Source of the DNA: DATKKX01 sp035542775 | GTDB taxonomy: Bacteria; Planctomycetota; Phycisphaerae; UBA1845; UTPLA1 | Length of the DNA stretch: 5,137 bases | Direction: 5' to 3' | NCBI GenBank assembly: GCA_035542775.1 | Contig: DATKKX010000278.1 | Location: 1 to 5,137, forward strand | The notes under the pieces: model-generated | Told to the model about the DNA's origin: nothing | The model's input: only the letters and a program-made list of their open reading frames with translations | Databases searched by the model: none | Made by a program: the position numbers and the translations under genes | Shown here: positions 1-5,137 of the stretch, piece after piece | Layout: each line of letters opens with the position of its first letter | Numbering within the stretch: position 1 is the first letter of the stretch

Positions 1-2586
1 ACGGCGGCAGCCCAGGTGGGCCTGACCAGCGCCGACTTCCTGCGGATCATCCGCCATCGGCTGATCTTCATCATTATCTTCTGGGTCCTTTCGTTCGGGC
101 TGACGGCGGGCGTCACCGGCCTCTATGTCAAGTTCGATCCGTCTTATATGGCTCAAGCGCTGGTGCAGGTCGACTCCGTCACGCCGATCAACGTGCTTCA
201 GCCCATGGAGCGGGAGAACATCTCGCAGGAGGAAGTCGCCCGACTGGTGTCCAACCAGTGCGCCTATGTGAAAACCCCGCAGGTGCTCATGATGGCACTG
301 GAGGATGCCGACCTCCGATCCACGGAGTGGTTTGCGTGGGCTCAAGAGGAGGAGCGGGAACACAACGAAGATCCTATGGATCTTCTGGGCGACATCATCA
401 ACGCGTCGCCCCTTCGCGACTCCAATCTCTTCCGTGTTTCAGCCACTTGGTCCGTTCCCCGTGAGGTGATGATCCTGGTCAACACGGTTGTCGACAAGTA
501 CGCAATGGTCATAGACGCTCAGCAGAGGCAGGGGATTCGAGAAGCGAGCGAGCAATTGGGCAAGGAACTGGAACGCGCCAGCCTGGCCTTCGAGCAGAAG
601 AGGCATGAGATTGAGGAGCTGCGCGGGAGTACGGAATCGCTCACCGAGGCCGGCGAAGGTCCCACCGAGCGGCTACGGACGTTGATGGCGTTGGTTACCG
701 AAATCGGAGTGGAGATGCTCGGTCGTAAGTCGCAATGGGAGCAGTTGCAGAACGTTTCCCCCGAGCAGTTGCCGATCACCACGGATTTGCAGAACCTGTT
801 GGATCAGGATCCGGTTCTCTACCAGTTGGAGCAACGCAGACAGCAGGCCCAGGACAACCTGGTAATGGCCACAAATACTTACGGGCCCAACCACCGTATC
901 GTACGCCAGGCCAAAGTCAGCCTGGATGCGATTACCGACACCATCCAGGAGGCCCGGGCGACGAAGGTGGTCCGCTATCAGAACGAGCAGATCGCACAGG
1001 CCCAGCGCAGCTTCCTGGAGGCCCAGGACCAGTTGCTCAAGCTGAGGGAAAACCTGGAGGAGGCCAAGGCCGAGCAGCGCGACAAGGATGCGAAGTATGC
1101 CCGCTATCTGCGCCTGTTGGAGGAGCGAGACCTGCTCAAGAAGGACTTCGAGGGTCTCCAGGAGCAGAAAACGCTTCTGACCGCGATGCTCAACTCCAAG
1201 AAATCCATCAAGATTGACGTTCGCTCCCGGGCCATTGAGCCCAAGCGTCGCTCCAGCCCTCGGTGGGAAATATGGCTTCCCGCCGGCGGGCTGCTTGGAT
1301 TGGTGCTGGCCGTCGGTCTGGCGTTCCTGATCGAGATGGCGGACAGCTCGGTCCGGACGCCGCGGGATGTTCATTCGGTTTCCGTTCTCGGCCTGATTCC
1401 CACCAGCGACGATGATGAAATCGAAATCGCCCGCGTCGAGACCGCCAGCATCGACGCTCCGCACTCCATTACCGCGGAAGCGTTCAGGAATCTGCGCGCC
1501 AATCTGTTCTTCAGCGCCCCTGCCGAGCAGCAGGGCGTAATTCTCGTGACCAGCCCCAGCGGGGGGAACGGCAAGACCACCGTGGCGTCGAACCTCGCGA
1601 TCTCCATTGCGCTGAGCGGACGACGCGTCTTGCTGGTGGACGCCAATTTCAGGCGGGCCAGCCTCCCGCGGATCTTCCCCAATATGCGGGAAGACGGGCT
1701 CAGCAACCTCTTGATCGGGCAGGGAAGACTGTCCGACATGATCACGCCCACCTCGGTGCCCGGGCTGGATGTCCTCGGCGCGGGCCCGATACCGCCGAAC
1801 CCCGCGGAGCTTCTGGGCGGCAGCTATCTGCGTGACGTGATCGTGGACGCGCGCTCGCAATACGACCAGGTTCTCTTTGACGGGCCGCCTGTCCTGCTGG
1901 TCAGTGACGCCATGGTTCTAGCCGGGGCGATGGACGGCATCCTCGTGGTGTGCCGGTACCGGGCCACGTCGCGCGGCGCCCTCCAACGGACGCTGAGTCA
2001 ATTGGAGGCGATCAACGCCCGCGTCTTCGGGGCGGTGCTCAACTTCGTCGAGACCCGGGCGGGCGGCTATTTCCGCAAGATCTACCGCGAGTTCTACGAG
2101 TATCAGGAGCCAGAGGAGGAAGAAGGGCTGTCGCCGCGGCGCCGACTGGACGTACAGATGGACGGAACGGCCCTGCAGCCGTCTACCGGCCCGGCCGGTG
2201 CAACGGGCGCCGCTCCGGGAATTCCGCCCGGACCCGTCGCGGGTCCGCCCGAAGCCCCCGGCCCACCGCCGGTGGCACCACCGGCTTCCGGGGGCACCGC
2301 CCTGGAGGGCGGCGCGGAGGATCTGGGGATTGACGACAACGTCGATCTCGGCATCGGGCAGGTGCTGGATTCCGCCATCGGCCTGGACGAGGAGCCGCCG
2401 TCGGTCGGCGAGCCGCTTGATTCGGCACTTCCGGAACTGGACAAAGAGATCCAAAAGCTCAAGAGCGAGCAGGCCTTGCCGCACGAGCTGGATGCCGGCG
2501 ACGAGTTCAAGCTCGAGGACCTGGACTTCGGAAGCGATTTCCGCGATCCTGATGAGCCTGCACCCGGCGGCGGCAAACCCAAGTAG
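1..2586 (+). CDS. Wzc-type polysaccharide co-polymerase: chain-length determinant fused to BY tyrosine kinase, probably 5'-partial
   Basis: Inner-membrane protein that sets exopolysaccharide/capsule chain length and autophosphorylates on tyrosine. Numbering from the GTG at position 16 (856 aa): Wzz N-terminus with TM1 at about 15-37; periplasmic region with coiled-coil stretches (about 170-205 and 320-395) and the GNVR-family stretch YGPNHRIV (289-296); TM2 at about 420-439. The cytoplasmic kinase has the EX2RX2R oligomerisation motif (E488, R491, R494), Walker A (SGGNGKT, 515-521, K520), Walker A' (VLLVDANFRR, 538-547, D542), the conserved PIPPNPAELL (591-600) and Walker B (VLFDGPP, 619-625, D622). 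A modest tyrosine cluster follows (Y685, Y690, Y694, Y696). Known BY kinases usually end near that cluster; this one continues about 155 residues with a Pro/Gly/Ala-rich linker (about 721-760) and an acidic tail containing LDSA twice (784, 801). The GTG has no ribosome site before it and the frame is open to base 1, so the real start may be upstream. Family call is firm; the exact polymer is unknown. Confidence 0.93.
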   Translation, partial: TAAAQVGLTSADFLRIIRHRLIFIIIFWVLSFGLTAGVTGLYVKFDPSYMAQALVQVDSVTPINVLQPMERENISQEEVARLVSNQCAYVKTPQVLMMALEDADLRSTEWFAWAQEEEREHNEDPMDLLGDIINASPLRDSNLFRVSATWSVPREVMILVNTVVDKYAMVIDAQQRQGIREASEQLGKELERASLAFEQKRHEIEELRGSTESLTEAGEGPTERLRTLMALVTEIGVEMLGRKSQWEQLQNVSPEQLPITTDLQNLLDQDPVLYQLEQRRQQAQDNLVMATNTYGPNHRIVRQAKVSLDAITDTIQEARATKVVRYQNEQIAQAQRSFLEAQDQLLKLRENLEEAKAEQRDKDAKYARYLRLLEERDLLKKDFEGLQEQKTLLTAMLNSKKSIKIDVRSRAIEPKRRSSPRWEIWLPAGGLLGLVLAVGLAFLIEMADSSVRTPRDVHSVSVLGLIPTSDDDEIEIARVETASIDAPHSITAEAFRNLRANLFFSAPAEQQGVILVTSPSGGNGKTTVASNLAISIALSGRRVLLVDANFRRASLPRIFPNMREDGLSNLLIGQGRLSDMITPTSVPGLDVLGAGPIPPNPAELLGGSYLRDVIVDARSQYDQVLFDGPPVLLVSDAMVLAGAMDGILVVCRYRATSRGALQRTLSQLEAINARVFGAVLNFVETRAGGYFRKIYREFYEYQEPEEEEGLSPRRRLDVQMDGTALQPSTGPAGATGAAPGIPPGPVAGPPEAPGPPPVAPPASGGTALEGGAEDLGIDDNVDLGIGQVLDSAIGLDEEPPSVGEPLDSALPELDKEIQKLKSEQALPHELDAGDEFKLEDLDFGSDFRDPDEPAPGGGKPK

Positions 2587-2620
2587 GACGCATTGTGTCG
2601 CGATCCTCGGCTGGCCGGGC

Positions 2621-2625
2621 GGAGG
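2621..2625 (+). promoter_or_regulatory. Shine-Dalgarno site deciding the kdsD start
   Basis: GGAGG lies 12 bases before the TTG at 2638. The earlier in-frame TTG at 2593 would add 15 arginine-rich residues that do not look like the KdsD N-terminus and has only a weak TAGGA before it. The spacing is on the long side, so the start choice rests on both this site and the family length. Confidence 0.5.
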
Positions 2626-2637
2626 CGGGACCGACCC

Positions 2638-3633
2638 TTGAGCGACTCCATTCATCTTGCCAGAGGGATCATCAACGAACAGGCCCAGGCCCTGACGGCC
2701 CTCAGCGGCGTGATCGGGGAGTCTTTTCGCCGGGCCATCGATGTCATTCTTTCCAGTCGCGGGCAGGTCATTGTGTGCGGCATCGGCAAGAGCGGCCTGA
2801 TCGCCAGGAAAGCGGCCGCCACTTTCGCCAGCACCGGCACGCCCGCCGTGTTCATGCATCCGATCGAGGGCCTGCACGGCGACCTGGGTCTGGTCAGCAA
2901 CGACACCGTTCTGCTGGCCTTGTCGAAGAGCGGGCACACCGACGAGGTGGTGAAGTTCGTCAACCACTTTCGTCGTGTCGGGGGAGCCGTACTGGCGGTT
3001 TGCGAGACCACGGACTGCCCGCTGGCCGAGCTGGCCGACGTGGTCCTGCCGATTCCCATTCGGCCGGAAGCGGGCCCGCTGGCATTGGCCCCCACCACCA
3101 GCACGCTGATGATGCTGGCTCTTTGTGACGCGCTGGCGATGGCGCTTCTCGACGCGCGGGGCTTCGACGAGGAGCAGTTTGCCAAGTGCCACCCCGACGG
3201 CAGCCTTGGGCGGCGTCTGCTGACCAGGGCTTCCGACCTTATGCATGCGGGCAAGGAGCTGCCGATCGTCGCAGGGGCGGCGTCGTTTAATGAGTTGCTG
3301 TTGGAGATGACCAGCAAGCACCTGGGGATGGCCTGCGTGGTTGATGACCGGCGGGCGCTTATCGGTGTCTTCACCGATGGCGACCTGCGGCGACTCCTCA
3401 CCCGGTGCGACGCGCCCGCGCGAATGAGCGCGGCGGAGGCCTGGCTTCAGAGCCGGCGGGATCCCTCCGATCCGCCGGTGAAGTGCTCCACCGTGCCACC
3501 CGGGATTCTCGCCGTGGAATGCCTCAAGATCATGCGCGAGAGCGAAATCACCTCGCTGGTCGTGTCGGAAGACGGACGGCAGCCGGCCGGCATTGTCCGC
3601 CTGCAGGATCTCGTCCGCGCGGGACTGGGATGA
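2638..3633 (+). CDS. kdsD: D-arabinose-5-phosphate isomerase (KdsD/KpsF/GutQ family)
   Basis: Converts D-ribulose-5-phosphate to D-arabinose-5-phosphate in the cytoplasm, the first committed step toward KDO for LPS or capsule. From the TTG start it is 331 aa, against 328 for E. coli KdsD. The N-terminal SIS domain (about 40-175) shows VCGIGKSG (46-53), the loop GLHGDLGLV (78-86), SKSGHTDEV (96-104) and APTTST (151-156); HPDGSLGRRL (185-194) follows. The residues reported as active-site in E. coli KdsD (K59, H88, E111, E152, H193) correspond here to K51, H80, E103, E144 and H185 with identical spacing, which argues for a working enzyme. Two CBS domains follow (about 197-255 and 262-331), the second ending QDLVRAGLG where the family often has HDLLRAG. 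The usual HPGG is HPDG here. It lies 51 bases after the co-polymerase gene with no terminator seen between, suggesting one operon. KpsF and GutQ share this architecture; the KDO role is inferred. Confidence 0.93.
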   Translation: MSDSIHLARGIINEQAQALTALSGVIGESFRRAIDVILSSRGQVIVCGIGKSGLIARKAAATFASTGTPAVFMHPIEGLHGDLGLVSNDTVLLALSKSGHTDEVVKFVNHFRRVGGAVLAVCETTDCPLAELADVVLPIPIRPEAGPLALAPTTSTLMMLALCDALAMALLDARGFDEEQFAKCHPDGSLGRRLLTRASDLMHAGKELPIVAGAASFNELLLEMTSKHLGMACVVDDRRALIGVFTDGDLRRLLTRCDAPARMSAAEAWLQSRRDPSDPPVKCSTVPPGILAVECLKIMRESEITSLVVSEDGRQPAGIVRLQDLVRAGLG

Positions 3634-3646
3634 GGGCGAGGTGATC

Positions 3647-3650
3647 GAGG
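3647..3650 (+). promoter_or_regulatory. Likely Shine-Dalgarno within a CGAGG repeat cluster
   Basis: GAGG sits 12 bases before the ATG at 3663. CGAGG occurs three times in the short gap after kdsD (3637, 3646, 3656), so the exact ribosome site is ambiguous: the last copy abuts the ATG too closely and the first is too far. In the gene's frame a TGA at 3642-3644 blocks any earlier start and no start codon lies between it and 3663. Confidence 0.35.
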
Positions 3651-3662
3651 CGGATCGAGGGG

Positions 3663-4271
3663 ATGCAATTCACAAATAGAACGCAATTGGATTCGCGTCG
3701 GTTGGAGCAGATGATTCTGCAAGCCATCGGGGCCTGGCCGCATGACGGGCTCAGCGTTTCCATCCACTACAGTCGCGGAGCCGAATTCTCCGGCACCTGC
3801 TACTACGATGAAGGGCGGATTCGCGTCAATGTGGGGCGTCGCAACCGTTATCCGTACCCGATGCAGGCGGCAATTGCCCGCTCGCAGTCGAACCGCCGCT
3901 ATTGGTGGCGCGAGCTGTACTCCGTCGAGCTGGTCGATGCCTATCAACTCGTCCTGTTCGTCTGCATGCACGAGTTCTATCACTGGCTGGTGAGGAAGGC
4001 CCGACGGAACGTCCGGCAGAAGGAAGCGCGGTGCGATCGCTTCGCGACGGCTGTGATGGTGGATGAATACGGTGCGACAGTGCGAGACTCGCGCGGCGTG
4101 CCGGTGGCAAGATCGACCTGGGATTTTCAAGACCTCAACGGCTTCGTTGCGGCGGCACTTCGCAGCCGCGCTCCGCGACGGGCAGCCCCTGGCGCGGCCG
4201 TTCGGTCGACGTGGGCATCGCCGGTTGGGGCGGGAAAATCAGGACAACAACTTCTTTTATTTGAGCCATGA
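3663..4271 (+). CDS. Uncharacterised HExxH zincin-like protein with possible clamp-binding C-terminus
   Basis: A 202-aa protein I do not recognise as a named family. Its central signature is CMHEFYHWLV (101-110), an HExxH zinc site (H103, E104, H107), followed by KEARCDRFATAVMV (120-133), in which E121 or D125 could be the third ligand. The pattern HExxH then an E/A/FA block resembles ImmA/IrrE-like peptidases and, more loosely, SprT-like ones. There is no signal peptide or membrane helix, so a cytoplasmic location is expected. The N-terminal part (about 30-95) is rich in Tyr, Arg and Trp. After about residue 165 comes a basic Ala/Arg/Pro-rich, probably disordered linker, then the terminus QQLLLFEP, in which QLLLF (196-200) matches the bacterial beta-clamp-binding pattern QLxLF. 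The gene starts 29 bases after kdsD, so it may be co-transcribed, but its role looks unrelated. ATG 3663 is the first start in frame; M17 is an alternative. Zinc-site call moderate; substrate unknown. Confidence 0.75.
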   Translation: MQFTNRTQLDSRRLEQMILQAIGAWPHDGLSVSIHYSRGAEFSGTCYYDEGRIRVNVGRRNRYPYPMQAAIARSQSNRRYWWRELYSVELVDAYQLVLFVCMHEFYHWLVRKARRNVRQKEARCDRFATAVMVDEYGATVRDSRGVPVARSTWDFQDLNGFVAAALRSRAPRRAAPGAAVRSTWASPVGAGKSGQQLLLFEP

Positions 4272-4405
4272 GGTTGGCCCGCGCGCCCTGAATCGACGAC
4301 ATGGGCTAACCCGATTGCTTGTAACGCCTTATGGGTAGAAGATGCCACGCATCGCATCGGCGTTCGGTCGCGTGATCGATCCGTCAGCGGGGCCCGCGTC
4401 ACGTA

Positions 4406-4434
4406 TTGAACCATAACCTTAATTGCTATATAAT
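4406..4434 (+). promoter_or_regulatory. Sigma70-type promoter
   Basis: The -35 box TTGAAC (4406-4411) shares its TTGA core with the consensus TTGACA. It is followed after exactly 17 bases by a perfect -10 box TATAAT (4429-4434). The AT-rich block stands out sharply in a GC-rich window. Transcription is predicted to start near 4441, about 274 bases before the next start codon. Confidence 0.72.
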
Positions 4435-4595
4435 GTTAGCGCGAGAATGCCAGCTGGACTGTAAGCTACGGCCTGTACGGTGGCTGGGAGTGCGGCCTAG
4501 ATGCTGCATGCGTCGGCAACTCGCGAGGCGACCGTGGTGCCTAGAATTAGATAGCCGGCGAGCCTCCACGGATGGGCCTTGAAGGCAAAATAGAG

Positions 4596-4614
4596 GATCG
4601 TCGCCACGACGATC
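4596..4614 (+). other. Perfect 8-bp hairpin inside the candidate RNA
   Basis: GATCGTCG (4596-4603), loop CCA, then CGACGATC (4607-4614). No T-run follows, so it is not a terminator itself. It lies 21 bases before the terminator stem and would fold as its own element in the transcript. Confidence 0.6.
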
Positions 4615-4635
4615 TGTAATCGATCTTCCACTCGC

Positions 4636-4686
4636 TGCGGCACCCTTTGACCGCGCCAATACTTCCAGGGTGCCGCACGCCTTTTT
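4636..4686 (+). terminator. Rho-independent terminator
   Basis: A perfect 11-bp inverted repeat, TGCGGCACCCT (4636-4646) with AGGGTGCCGCA (4667-4677), encloses a 20-base loop and is followed by CGCC and a run of five T (4682-4686). The T-run is on the right for + strand transcription only. The loop is longer than usual and four bases separate stem and T-run, so efficiency could be partial, which would suit an attenuator. T-to-ATG distance is 28 bases. Confidence 0.68.
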
Positions 4687-4701
4687 ACCATACCACACAT
4701 T

Positions 4702-4708
4702 GAAAGGG
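4702..4708 (+). promoter_or_regulatory. Shine-Dalgarno for the 4715 ORF
   Basis: GAAAGGG ends six bases before the ATG at 4715, good spacing and the best ribosome site in the window. It supports this start for the right-edge gene. Confidence 0.6.
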
Positions 4709-4714
4709 CATCAC

Positions 4715-5137
4715 ATGTGGATTGTTACCACGCTTGCTTTACTGTGCGGCGGCCTTCTGGGCGCGGCCAACCTGATCGTGACGAGAAAACCCAATGCCAA
4801 GGAACTGATCGACAAGCTCGTACCTTATCAGGGGGCGATCGGCGTGGTGATGTTTCTGTGTGGATTGTGGTGTCTGATCAGTCTGCTTCGAACGATCAGC
4901 GCAATAAGCTACGCACCGCTGTGGTGGCTGCTCCTGCTGGTGGTCACCGCGACACAGTTGGGACTAGGCTTTCTTCTCGGCTATGGTTTCATCAGCCGCT
5001 ACGCCCTGAGCAAGAGCGCGCAGGCAATGGAGAAGGGCGAAAAGCTGCGAGTCAGGCTTGCTGCGTACCAGGGAGCGCTCGGAGTCACGGCGATCATTCT
5101 TGCCGGGCTCTCCATTCTCATGAAACTGATGGCCGAA
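4715..5137 (+). CDS. Four-helix membrane protein with internal duplication, 3'-partial
   Basis: An open frame of 141 codons runs from ATG 4715 off the right edge without a stop. I do not recognise the family. It is strongly hydrophobic, with predicted helices at about 2-22, 39-59, 68-93 and 118-138. The two halves are homologous: KLVPYQGAIGVV (34-45) before TM2 and RLAAYQGALGVT (114-125) before TM4 share L, YQGA and G, exactly 80 residues apart. The LLGAANL region of TM1 and LLGYGFI of TM3 also look related, so the unit is a helix-loop-helix hairpin present twice. The loops carry Arg/Lys (24-34, 95-114). There are no catalytic or transporter signatures that I can see. Expression would have to pass through the terminator just upstream unless a promoter hidden there serves it. 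Coding status is supported by the ribosome site, the internal repeat and normal codon use. Confidence 0.8.
   Translation, partial: MWIVTTLALLCGGLLGAANLIVTRKPNAKELIDKLVPYQGAIGVVMFLCGLWCLISLLRTISAISYAPLWWLLLLVVTATQLGLGFLLGYGFISRYALSKSAQAMEKGEKLRVRLAAYQGALGVTAIILAGLSILMKLMAE

Larger units (their letters stand above)
4441..4686 (+). ncRNA. Candidate structured RNA: small RNA or regulatory leader
   Basis: This is the predicted transcript between the 4406-4434 promoter and the 4636-4686 terminator, about 245 bases. Stems visible by eye: CCAGC 4450-4454 with GCTGG 4483-4487; CCGTGG 4532-4537 with CCACGG 4566-4571; an 8-bp hairpin at 4596-4614; and a weak 5-bp closing pair GCGAG 4441-4445 with CTCGC 4631-4635. 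CTCGCGAG (4520-4527) is a perfect palindrome. I found no match to the signatures of 4.5S RNA, tmRNA, RNase P RNA or the riboswitch classes I can recall. Because a membrane-protein ORF begins 28 bases after the T-run, this may be an attenuator or riboswitch-type leader rather than a free-standing small RNA. The ends are predictions. Confidence 0.42.
4272..4714 (+). other. Intergenic region with promoter, structured RNA and terminator
   Basis: No convincing protein gene on either strand. 4272-4400 shows only small, unremarkable inverted repeats (for example CACGC 4346-4350 with GCGTG 4370-4374) and no clear terminator for the upstream gene. An AT-rich island at about 4405-4437 carries a promoter. 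4441-4686 is GC-rich and full of inverted repeats, ending in an intrinsic terminator. The last 28 bases before the next start hold its ribosome site. Confidence 0.7.

Noticed and set aside
673..1860. 395-codon minus-strand ORF
   Set aside because: It lies wholly opposite the Wzz/kinase gene, whose + strand product carries all the expected motifs; long antisense frames are common opposite GC-rich genes, and its product shows no recognisable domain.
2593..2637. Upstream TTG start for kdsD
   Set aside because: The 15 extra residues (CRDPRLAGRRRDRPL) are unlike the family and the ribosome site is weak; the TTG at 2638 gives a length within three residues of E. coli KdsD and has GGAGG before it.
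1918..3321. 467-codon minus-strand ORF
   Set aside because: It is antisense across the end of the kinase gene and most of kdsD, both confidently coding on the + strand; the product is Gln/Arg/Gly-rich with no family signature.
4063..4338. 91-codon + strand ORF overlapping the zincin 3' end
   Set aside because: It overlaps the zincin gene out of frame for most of its length, has no ribosome site, and its product is composition-driven with no motif.
4572..4619. 15-codon frame from ATG 4572
   Set aside because: It has no ribosome site and runs across the 4596-4614 hairpin, which explains the sequence better.
4441..4686. 6S RNA identity for the candidate RNA
   Set aside because: 6S RNA should form one long imperfect duplex with a central bubble; only a 5-bp end pairing was found, and several independent hairpins fill the middle.
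4647..4692. A separate promoter for the 4715 ORF within the terminator
   Set aside because: TTGACC at 4647-4652 is a fair -35 box, but no acceptable -10 box lies 16-18 bases downstream.

Overview
The window reads as chromosomal DNA from a GC-rich, LPS-making Gram-negative bacterium. A complete D-arabinose-5-phosphate isomerase (KDO synthesis) lies next to a fused Wzz/BY-kinase polysaccharide co-polymerase. The long low-complexity protein tails and loosely spaced, weakly marked starts would fit a planctomycete or other PVC-type bacterium, but nothing here fixes the taxonomy, so that is a low-confidence inference. No mobile element, CRISPR array, rRNA or tRNA was recognised.

Layout, all real genes on the + strand: (1) 1-2586, a Wzc-type chain-length determinant fused to a bacterial tyrosine kinase, with an unusual ~155-residue Pro/Gly/Ala-rich then acidic C-terminal tail; its reading frame is open to the left edge, so the true start may lie outside. 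(2) 2638-3633, kdsD (SIS domain plus two CBS domains), 51 bases downstream. (3) 3663-4271, an uncharacterised HExxH zincin-like protein, 29 bases further on, ending in QLLLFEP, which looks like a beta-sliding-clamp-binding peptide. These three genes are closely spaced and probably co-transcribed, although gene 3 has no obvious functional link to the first two. (4) 4272-4714, a non-coding stretch holding a near-ideal sigma70-type promoter (4406-4434), a structured ~245-base transcript and an intrinsic terminator (4636-4686). (5) 4715 to the right edge, the 5' part of a four-helix membrane protein built from two repeated hairpins, its start codon 28 bases after the terminator's T-run.

Genes 1 and 2 make sense together in envelope polysaccharide production: KdsD supplies arabinose-5-phosphate for KDO, and the Wzc-type protein controls polymer length and export through tyrosine autophosphorylation. 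The two most interesting points are the promoter, structured leader, terminator and ORF arrangement at 4406-4715, which is either a small RNA gene or an attenuator/riboswitch-type leader, and the metalloprotein with a possible clamp-binding tail, an architecture that resembles the eukaryotic SPRTN protease in principle.
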